A DNA stretch of 5,067 nucleotides from JANQTF01 sp036835375 (GTDB lineage: Bacteria > Bacteroidota > Bacteroidia > J057), in the NCBI GenBank assembly GCA_036835375.1, contig DAITMB010000211.1, positions 1 through 5,067 of the forward strand. The letters run 5' to 3'. The position numbers and the translations under genes were made by a program. Positions 1-5,067 of the stretch are shown piece after piece. The notes beneath the pieces are model-generated. The model did not search any database and was not told where the DNA came from. It saw only the letters and a program-made list of their open reading frames with translations. How positions within the stretch are numbered: position 1 is the first letter of the stretch; each line of letters begins with the position of its first letter.

Positions 1-1526
1 CCCTGCGCAACCTGGAGCGGACGCAGCATCCCTTTTTTCTTTTCCTGATGTGATTCCATCCGTGAGATGATGTTGTCGAGGGTTCTCACGGCGTGGGTGA
101 TGTAAGGGCCTTTGTTCAGCATCACGCACTCCGCGCGGGCGGACATAGCGGCATCGGTGATTTCAGCGCGGGTAGCGACACCCTCTTTGGCAAGTTTTTC
201 CAAGACTTGAGTCGCCCAAATGGCGGGGATGTGCGCAGCTTCACACAGCCACAGGAGCTCCTCCTGCACTTCCGAACTGCGCTCCCAACCCACCTCAACT
301 GCCAGATCGCCCCTGGCGATCATCACACCAATGTGGGGGCTTTGCATTGCCTGAAGCAGCAAATGTGGAAATTGATCAAATGCCGATCGAGTCTCCACCT
401 TGAGGACCATGCCCATCTCAGGTCTGCCATATCGCAGCAACTGTGCTTGCAGCGCTGCGACATCGCTGGCCGACCGCACGAAAGAATGCCCCACAATGTC
501 AGCGTGCGTGGCCACAAAGGGCATAGCCGCTAGGTCATCCGGCATGAGTGAGGCAAGGGGTAAGTCGCTATCGGGCAAGTTAATGCCCTTTTCCGCCTTG
601 AGCTTGCTGCCTTGAAGAGCGGCCTGAGTCACCCGCAACAGCAAACGCTTTGGGGATTTTTCTGTCACGATTGCCCCGATTTTCCCGTCGTCGAACCAGA
701 TCCTATGGCCGATCTCAACCGCACCAGGCAGGCCGGGAAGCGTCACCGTCACGGAGGGAATAGCTTGATCTCGCTCCTCGTTGTGTACATCGTCTGGCTG
801 ATTTCCTTCCGCTATTGGATCCTGAAGGGTGAGGAAATCGCCCATGCGAAGCAACAGGTAGTCGAGTGCTTTGCCAGAGTGAGAAACAAGGTTACTGCGA
901 ATAGGGCCTGTGCGAAGTTTTGGACCTGCGAGGTCCATGTAAATGGGGCAACTGCGCCTGAGCGCGGCGGATTGCTCGCGGACATGCTCGATCATTCGGA
1001 GCCAGGCTCCCTCTTCGTCATGGCTACAATTGATCCGGACGAGGTCCATGCCTGCTTCAAGCAGGGAGCGTATGAGCGTGGGGTCACTGGCCGCCTCACT
1101 GGGAAGGGTGACCATGATGCGGCAGTGGTTGCTCCGATGGCTGGGTCCGAAGAGAAGCCTTTTGTGCTGTTGCAACGAGGACTTGGCGAGCGCATAGGAG
1201 GAAGCATTTTGTGGCAAATGCATCGATGGGACGAAGGCTCTTCCTTCGAGCAGGGCAAGTAGCCGAAGCACCTGCTCAAGGTTGCTTAGCGTGTAACCTT
1301 CGGAATGCCCCAAAGAAGACAGGCCAAGTTCAGAAAGTTGTGCCTGAATCTCGCGGAGGTTCACCGTGCGAAGGGAAAGGTAGTGCAGGAGATTTCTGGC
1401 GCTGTCTTGATGGATGGGATGAATGCCCTGGAGCAGTGCTTGCTGCGCACGCTCATGGTCGAGCATGGTCTGGCGAAGGGAAAAAAGATTGTCAAAAGCG
1501 AACGAAGGCAGCTGGGGGACTTCCAT
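1..1526 (-). CDS. Atypical pyruvate kinase, 3' end outside the window
   Basis: Reading leftward from the ATG at 1526, the frame stays open for 508 codons to the window edge. The likely role is phosphoenolpyruvate + ADP to pyruvate + ATP, the last step of glycolysis, in the cytoplasm. Residues 1-130 are an extension absent from classical enzymes; the barrel follows. Motifs in order: RINCSH (164-169), MDLAGPKLRTG (197-207), FDDGKI (278-283, B domain), GINLPDSDLP (314-323), LKVET with Lys376 and Glu378, MIARGDLAVE with Asp407, WATQVLE with Thr439, and TRAEITDAAM (452-461). These match the PEP, metal and general-acid residues of the family. The usual LSGETAKG loop is replaced by LNKGPYI (470-476). 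The barrel ends near 490 and a basic tail follows, so the normal C-terminal allosteric domain looks absent, though the true end is not visible. Lys203 replaces the Glu of K+-dependent enzymes. In-frame stops lie just upstream and no other start is available. No Shine-Dalgarno is seen. I am sure of the family, less sure of the catalytic role. Confidence 0.92.
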   Translation of the reverse strand, partial: MEVPQLPSFAFDNLFSLRQTMLDHERAQQALLQGIHPIHQDSARNLLHYLSLRTVNLREIQAQLSELGLSSLGHSEGYTLSNLEQVLRLLALLEGRAFVPSMHLPQNASSYALAKSSLQQHKRLLFGPSHRSNHCRIMVTLPSEAASDPTLIRSLLEAGMDLVRINCSHDEEGAWLRMIEHVREQSAALRRSCPIYMDLAGPKLRTGPIRSNLVSHSGKALDYLLLRMGDFLTLQDPIAEGNQPDDVHNEERDQAIPSVTVTLPGLPGAVEIGHRIWFDDGKIGAIVTEKSPKRLLLRVTQAALQGSKLKAEKGINLPDSDLPLASLMPDDLAAMPFVATHADIVGHSFVRSASDVAALQAQLLRYGRPEMGMVLKVETRSAFDQFPHLLLQAMQSPHIGVMIARGDLAVEVGWERSSEVQEELLWLCEAAHIPAIWATQVLEKLAKEGVATRAEITDAAMSARAECVMLNKGPYITHAVRTLDNIISRMESHQEKKKGMLRPLQVAQ

Positions 1527-1835
1527 GATGGGGGAGCTATTTTCCTACTAACCTAGCGGCGCTTCGAACAGGCTGCAATGAGAAAATTCATCTCCCAAGA
1601 AGATCTTTCGGGTCGCTTTGACAACTTATGAGGATCTTTGTGGGATCTATTCGCTGGAAACAGGCTACCAAAATATTACCAAGTCAAGCCAAAATCAGTG
1701 CGGACAGGCACTGATCAATGGAAGTAGAGGATAAATGGTCACAAAAATTTGAAATGGAGACATCTTCAGGAGAGTAGCAAATGAATCTTTCGCTTATCTT
1801 GAATTCATCTTTCAGAAATCCATCATTCCTCCCCC
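1527..1835. other. Divergent intergenic region between pyruvate kinase and lipoprotein genes
   Basis: This 309-base stretch separates two genes transcribed away from each other, so it should hold both promoters. I find no convincing gene in it. A TTGACA at 1618-1623 is followed 17 bases later by TGGGAT, a poor -10 box, so it is only a weak candidate for the plus strand. A TAATAT on the minus strand near 1672-1677 has no good -35 partner. The clearest element is the perfect hairpin at 1694-1715, listed separately. Both coding starts are preceded by a C-rich tract and not by a Shine-Dalgarno sequence. Confidence 0.6.
1694..1715. repeat. Perfect inverted repeat, 8-bp arms, 6-base loop
   Basis: ATCAGTGC (1694-1701) and GCACTGAT (1708-1715) are exact reverse complements around GGACAG. 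It lies about 170 bp before the pyruvate kinase start and 120 bp before the lipoprotein start. It could be an operator shared by the divergent genes or a leader hairpin. Read on the minus strand it is followed by only a short T run, so a factor-independent terminator is possible but weak, and no gene ends there. Confidence 0.55.
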
Positions 1836-2795
1836 ATGAGACTAGTTTCTGCCCGATGGCTGTTTGCTCTCCTGCTGCCATTTTCAGGATGTGGGCCAAG
1901 CGATTCCTCTTCTACGACCGAACCCGCAGCGAAGCTGGGGGGTGAACATACTCAAGAAATGAATCTTTCCCCCTCCAGTGCCTCGCAAAGAGATCAGGAT
2001 AGCGGCCAGCTCAGCATCCGACAAGGTCAATTCTTTACTTATGCACTGCCTCCCGGTTGGCGTGTGGCCGAAGATGGGCAATTTGCGGTGGTACTCATCG
2101 CACCCGACAATGCCGCGCTCACCATCATGGTAGGCAACTCTGGTATGCCAGCCAACTATCCTCCGGGGCAGTATGTGTACGAAAAGCTCGCCGCTGCTGG
2201 CTACCAAAACCTTCAACTCAGCCAGCCCCGTCAGGGTACGCCCATTGCAGGGTGCCAATATGCCTACACTTTCGACTATACTTATGCGGTCAATGGCGTG
2301 CCTTGTCGTGGGCAGGCCACATGTAGCGTCGCGCCTAGCTACGATATGTGTACGATGGTCGTTTCTGCTGCGGCAGCGCAGTCCCATCAGTGGAATGATT
2401 ATGCATCCTGGCTGCCGCAAGTTGCTAGTCAAGTCTCCGCCACCAGTGGCGCCGCTTTTGGCATGCGGGGTATTATGCAGCAAAACCTTCAAAACTCCAC
2501 CGCCTACGGAGAAGCCGCCCGCCAATATCGCGAGTGGTCTCAAAAAAACTGGCAGAAGGTGACCGACCAGCGCAATGCCTCCCAAGACCGCAACCATCAG
2601 CAGTTTCGCGAAAACCTCGGCGCTGTCCAATCTTATGTCAATCCCTACGACCAACGTACGATAGAGCTGCCGACCGCCCACAGCTATTACTGGGTTAATA
2701 GGCAGGGCAAGACTTGGGGCAGCAATAACCCCGGCGATGATCCCAACCAAGGTTCCACACAAGAATGGGTGCGAATGCCGAAATCTCAGCCCTGA
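1836..2795 (+). CDS. Secreted lipoprotein of unknown function, 319 aa
   Basis: The N-terminus is a lipoprotein signal: basic residues, a hydrophobic stretch (8-16) and FSGC, with Cys19 as the likely lipidated residue. Phe at -3 is slightly unusual. A Ser/Thr/Gln-rich linker (about 20-60) follows, as expected for a protein tethered to a membrane and facing the periplasm or surface. Residues 66-200 look like a compact alpha/beta domain beginning FFTYALPPGW. This opening recalls PsbP/DcrB-like folds, but that is only an impression. The domain has four cysteines (140, 157, 163, 172) that could form disulfides outside the cytoplasm. Residues 211-262 are a Gln/Asn/Arg-rich, probably helical segment. 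The C-terminus (268-313) has NPYDQRTIELP and SYYWVNRQG and ends with EWVRM, which looks like a separate small conserved module. The ATG at 1836 is chosen because it gives an intact signal peptide. The gene is divergent from the pyruvate kinase. A long open frame on the opposite strand is a shadow of it. I do not know its function. Confidence 0.85.
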   Translation: MRLVSARWLFALLLPFSGCGPSDSSSTTEPAAKLGGEHTQEMNLSPSSASQRDQDSGQLSIRQGQFFTYALPPGWRVAEDGQFAVVLIAPDNAALTIMVGNSGMPANYPPGQYVYEKLAAAGYQNLQLSQPRQGTPIAGCQYAYTFDYTYAVNGVPCRGQATCSVAPSYDMCTMVVSAAAAQSHQWNDYASWLPQVASQVSATSGAAFGMRGIMQQNLQNSTAYGEAARQYREWSQKNWQKVTDQRNASQDRNHQQFRENLGAVQSYVNPYDQRTIELPTAHSYYWVNRQGKTWGSNNPGDDPNQGSTQEWVRMPKSQP

Positions 2796-2796
2796 T

Positions 2797-2825
2797 GTAT
2801 CAGGTAAGTAGCCAGTGGGTATAAT
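2797..2825 (+). promoter_or_regulatory. Candidate promoter upstream of the acetyltransferase
   Basis: A perfect TATAAT lies at 2820-2825, in the short gap between the lipoprotein stop and the acetyltransferase start. The region 17-18 bases upstream (2796-2802, TGTATCA) is a poor -35 box. If used, transcription would begin near 2832, about 45 bases before the coding start. A Bacteroidota-type TAnnTTTG box is not convincingly present, so this may be a chance match. Confidence 0.25.
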
Positions 2826-2877
2826 CTAGCAGGATTGAAGGAGCAAAGGGAAGTGAAGTTTACATTTATGAAAAAAA

Positions 2878-3342
2878 ATGGACGAGAAAATAAGACCAGT
2901 ATCAAAATCTGACATTGACGGACTGAAAAAAGTAGTTGATTCAAGTGAATTGTTTCCATCTGAACATTTAGACGAAATGATTTCGGATTATTTCGACAAT
3001 CCCGACACGCAAGACTTTTGGTTTACATACATAGATAACAACACACAAGTTGCCATTGGATATTGCGTGCCTGAAAAACTGACTGACGGAACATATAATC
3101 TATTAGCAATTGGCGTTTCCCAAGACACTCAAAGAAAAGGGATAGCAAGTCAAATGATGAATTATATCGAACAACGACTAAAACAAAAAGACGGTAGAAT
3201 ACTAATCGTAGAAACGTCAAGTGATGAGGCTCAAATTGGTGCAAGGAATTTTTATAGTAAAATGGGTTACACCCAAGCCGCAGTCATTCAAGACTTTTGG
3301 AAAGACGGAGAAGATAAAATCGTTTTTTGGAAAAAGTTGTAA
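2878..3342 (+). CDS. GNAT-family N-acetyltransferase
   Basis: This 154-residue protein has the length and layout of a single-domain GCN5-related acetyltransferase, which moves an acetyl group from acetyl-CoA to an amine. The substrate cannot be told from sequence. The N-terminal helices (about 10-40) precede the central sheet. Strand LLAIGV (75-80) leads into the acetyl-CoA pyrophosphate-binding loop QRKGIA (85-90; family pattern Q/RxxGxG/A) and the following helix. RILIVET (107-113) is the next strand. ARNFYSKMGY (122-131) is the typical late motif, with the Tyr often used as general acid. The start at 2878 is forced: an in-frame TGA lies at 2869. The ATG follows a run of eight A and has no Shine-Dalgarno, as is common in Bacteroidota. 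The gene is clearly more AT-rich than the lipoprotein and esterase genes beside it and is followed within 40 bases by a structured repeat, both suggesting horizontal arrival. Confidence 0.9.
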   Translation: MDEKIRPVSKSDIDGLKKVVDSSELFPSEHLDEMISDYFDNPDTQDFWFTYIDNNTQVAIGYCVPEKLTDGTYNLLAIGVSQDTQRKGIASQMMNYIEQRLKQKDGRILIVETSSDEAQIGARNFYSKMGYTQAAVIQDFWKDGEDKIVFWKKL

Positions 3343-3446
3343 TGCAATCGATTGGTACGATAAAGACAATAAGCGCAGCACACAACAGGCGTTTGGCTCA
3401 ATGGCGGGTGAAGTGGTTATTTGAATATTCTGCCTCGCATTCATCT

Positions 3447-3458
3447 CGAAAGCTTTCG
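3447..3458. repeat. 12-bp perfect palindrome inside the structured repeat
   Basis: CGAAAGCTTTCG is fully self-complementary. It can form its own small cruciform, or its halves can pair with 3474-3488 to extend the longer rod. The two foldings compete. Confidence 0.5.
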
Positions 3459-3472
3459 GGGTGGTGTATTGA

Positions 3473-3488
3473 TCCCGAAACTTCGGGA
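3473..3488. repeat. Inverted repeat TCCCGAA-AC-TTCGGGA
   Basis: The 7-bp arms at 3473-3479 and 3482-3488 are perfect complements around two bases. The left arm is also complementary to 3454-3460 and the right arm to 3444-3450, so this is the second half of a nested structure and not an isolated terminator. There is no T run after it. Confidence 0.5.
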
Positions 3489-3592
3489 CTCCGAATTCTG
3501 CCACAGCGCCAAGCGCCAAAACGTTCTTCGGGCATTTACTTTCTCACCATCGAAGTTGCCGACCAGATGTACTTTCAAAAAATGATCAAGCC

Positions 3593-3826
3593 ATGAAGCG
3601 AGCCATGATTGTATCAGTTTTGTTACTGACGATATGTGGGTGCAGAACAAGCAAAAAAATTCAGGGGATTGAGGTTCAGCTTGGGACTGTGCAAGGGGCT
3701 GGATGACTTCTTTAAAAAGAACTGGAAGTACAAAGGGGAAAATAAAACTTATCAGATCAAGCAATTAACTACATCGGAGACGTTGTGAACAATTTCACTG
3801 ATGAAATCCTTCATAAGCGTATTTGA
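3593..3826 (+). pseudogene. Broken short lipoprotein gene (two compensating frameshifts)
   Basis: From the ATG at 3593 the frame reads as a lipoprotein signal peptide: MKR, a hydrophobic stretch, then ICGC with Cys17 as the likely lipid site. It stops at 3704 after 37 residues. Protein-like sequence continues in the +1 frame (LDDFFKKNWKYKGENKTYQ, from 3699). It then returns to the original frame before 3767 (QAINYIGDVVNNFTDEILH), which ends at a TGA at 3824. Joined, these would make a small secreted lipoprotein of roughly 75 residues. Two opposite shifts fit either a decayed gene or sequencing indels. I do not recognise the family. An intact 37-residue lipopeptide is an alternative. It lies between the structured repeat and the esterase gene, possibly inside the accessory island. 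Confidence 0.35.
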
Positions 3827-3886
3827 GGACACTTTGTCAACAAATCAGCCTGATCCCCAGTTGTTTTCAAAACCCACACTCTCCCC

Positions 3887-4909
3887 ATGAAAAAACGCTG
3901 GTGGATTCTCGCTGCGCTGCTGCTCATCGCCCTGAGCTGGTGGCATTTCAGCACGGCCACGCCACATGGTCGCCTCAGTGCCCGCGCCGCCCTGCTCCTC
4001 CAGATCGGGGCGCTGATTGGCTCCGACGAGAACCCCGATCCGGCGGCTTTTTCCGATGCCGTGCGCCAAGAGATTGATAAAGGTACGCTCATGCTCGCCG
4101 GTCCTGCGCCCGAATTTGCCGATATCCGCGACCTCGCGCTGCCTGGACCTGCCGCTGCGCAGCCCATCCGGGTGTATGTGCCCGAAGGCGACAACCCCAA
4201 GCCCGTGATGGTCTTTTTTCACGGCGGCGGCTGGACGGTGGGCACCCTCGACCATACCGACAACCTGTGTCGCCGCCTCGCCCGCAGCGCCGGGGCCGTG
4301 GTGGTATCCGTGAGTTACCGCCTCGCCCCCGAAAACCCCTATCCCGCTGCGCTGGACGATGCGTGGTCGGCGCTGGGGCAGGTGCAGGCGCTGAGTCCCA
4401 TGTGGGGCGGCGACTCCGATCGGATTATCCTCAGCGGCGAAAGCGCCGGTGCCAACCTAGCCTTGTTGCTCGCGCAAACCGCCGCCACCCAGGGCATATC
4501 GGCCGTGCGGGCCGTGGCCGTGGCCTACCCCATTACCGATGTTGCCACCCGCGACCGTGATTCCTACCGCTTCTTTGGCACGGGCTATGGCCTCACCCAA
4601 AGCATCCTCGACCTCACGCGGCGGGCGTATGTACCCGATTCGGCCCTGTGGCGCGACCCTTGCGTATCGCCAATGTATGGTCCGTTTGAGAGCTTGCCGC
4701 CCGTGATGGTGGTGAACGCGCAATTTGACCCGCTGACTAGCGAGGGAAGGGCCTTTGTGCAGGCCGTGATCCAGGCGGGCGGACAGGCAAGGCACCTAGA
4801 AGTGCCCGGTGTGTTGCACGGGTTCCTGACCAATGACCGCTTTTTTGGGCCGGAGGCGGAGCAGGTTTGTGGGGAAATGGGCCGGTGGCTGCGGGGGGAG
4901 GTACGGTGA
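3887..4909 (+). CDS. HSL-type alpha/beta hydrolase (esterase), membrane-anchored or exported
   Basis: This 340-residue protein belongs to the hormone-sensitive-lipase-like carboxylesterases (alpha/beta hydrolase fold-3), which hydrolyse short-chain acyl esters. The oxyanion-hole motif HGGGW is at 112-116. YRLAPE (144-149) is a family hallmark. The nucleophile elbow GESAG (184-188) gives Ser186. The other triad members are Asp281 in QFDPL and His311 in LHGF. All catalytic residues are present and the length is normal for the family plus an N-terminal leader. Residues 2-6 are basic/aromatic and 7-19 form one hydrophobic segment, so the enzyme is probably inner-membrane anchored or exported; no lipobox is seen. 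The ATG at 3887 is the first that includes this leader, and it follows CTCCCC directly without a Shine-Dalgarno. The gene is GC-rich, in sharp contrast to the acetyltransferase upstream. It has no visible operon partner. The substrate is unknown. Confidence 0.93.
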   Translation: MKKRWWILAALLLIALSWWHFSTATPHGRLSARAALLLQIGALIGSDENPDPAAFSDAVRQEIDKGTLMLAGPAPEFADIRDLALPGPAAAQPIRVYVPEGDNPKPVMVFFHGGGWTVGTLDHTDNLCRRLARSAGAVVVSVSYRLAPENPYPAALDDAWSALGQVQALSPMWGGDSDRIILSGESAGANLALLLAQTAATQGISAVRAVAVAYPITDVATRDRDSYRFFGTGYGLTQSILDLTRRAYVPDSALWRDPCVSPMYGPFESLPPVMVVNAQFDPLTSEGRAFVQAVIQAGGQARHLEVPGVLHGFLTNDRFFGPEAEQVCGEMGRWLRGEVR

Positions 4910-5067
4910 GGCGGTTTTGTCCTTCTACCTCATTTAGACTGCGCTTTGTTGATAGTCTTGGAACCTTTCAGAATGTTGTTTGAGATTGGAGCCTTTGTAG
5001 AAAAGCATCTGAATCTGTGCAAATTGTTCGGAGGAAGCTAAATTCAGGCATGTCACAGCTTACCTTC

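Larger units (their letters stand above)
3381..3525. repeat. Long imperfect inverted repeat, attC-like
   Basis: This element starts 38 bases after the acetyltransferase stop and can fold nearly end to end into one rod. Pairings I can trace: 3391-3397 with 3515-3522 (GTTTGGC / GCCAAAAC, one bulged A), 3402-3406 with 3507-3511 (TGGCG / CGCCA), 3413-3416 with 3501-3504, 3423-3426 with 3495-3498, 3444-3450 with 3482-3488 (one G-T pair), and 3454-3460 with 3474-3480 (TTTCGGG / CCCGAAA), leaving a loop at 3461-3473. It is bounded by AAC at 3384-3386 and GTT at 3523-3525. Two paired boxes at the base, split by an unequal internal loop (4 versus 3 bases), resemble integron attC sites, where the folded strand is recombined. 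Against this, the flanks do not match the full RYYYAAC / GTTRRRY core sites, and no integrase is present. It may instead be a dispersed intergenic repeat. Frames crossing it are not genes. Confidence 0.55.

Noticed and set aside
612..1262. 216-codon plus-strand open frame, and several others between 93 and 1556
   Set aside because: They lie opposite the pyruvate kinase, whose minus-strand frame carries the family motifs throughout and is open over 508 codons.
1779..1969. 13-base direct repeat AAATGAATCTTTC at 1779-1791 and 1957-1969
   Set aside because: One copy is intergenic and the other within the lipoprotein gene; it is short, with no target-site or mobile-element context, so chance is likely.
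1884..2762. 292-codon minus-strand open frame
   Set aside because: It is antisense to the lipoprotein gene, which has a proper signal peptide and domain-like sequence; the minus frame shows no recognisable motif.
2861..2868. TACATTTA as a Bacteroidota-type -7 box (TAnnTTTG)
   Set aside because: The last base mismatches, it lies only about 10 bases before the start codon, and no -33 element is correctly spaced.
3327..3596. 89-codon plus-strand open frame, and a 107-codon minus-strand frame at 3441-3764
   Set aside because: Both run through the structured repeat; their sequences are by-products of the inverted repeats.
4934..5059. Short minus-strand frame reading ASSEQFAQIQMLFYKGSN
   Set aside because: It looks mildly protein-like but is only about 40 codons, has a stop at 5060-5062, a weak GTG start and no recognised family.

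Overview
The window most resembles a Bacteroidota (Saprospiria/Cytophagia-like) chromosome fragment. This is inference. It rests on start sites without Shine-Dalgarno motifs, two lipoprotein-type proteins (one broken), a pyruvate kinase variant that carries Lys where K+-dependent enzymes have Glu, and a structured intergenic repeat of a kind I associate with that phylum. No rRNA, tRNA, CRISPR array or transposase is visible.

Layout. Positions 1-1526 (minus) hold most of an atypical pyruvate kinase whose 3' end lies beyond the left edge; it is open over the whole stretch and is the only sensible reading of this third of the window. Positions 1527-1835 are a divergent intergenic region with a perfect 8-bp-arm hairpin at 1694-1715. 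Positions 1836-2795 (plus) encode a 319-residue secreted lipoprotein of unknown function. Positions 2878-3342 (plus) encode a GNAT N-acetyltransferase that is visibly more AT-rich than its neighbours. It is followed at 3381-3525 by a long imperfect inverted repeat that can fold into one rod-like hairpin, resembling an integron attC site. Positions 3593-3826 look like a short lipoprotein gene broken by two compensating frameshifts. Positions 3887-4909 (plus) encode a complete membrane-anchored or exported HSL-type alpha/beta hydrolase (esterase). Positions 4910-5067 contain nothing I can support.

The genes do not form an obvious pathway. The pyruvate kinase, the large lipoprotein and the esterase appear to be resident genes; each has a CTCCCC tract next to its start codon. 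The acetyltransferase, its downstream structured repeat and perhaps the broken lipoprotein form an accessory island of about 1 kb, best explained as an inserted, cassette-like unit. No integrase gene is present, so that reading stays a hypothesis.
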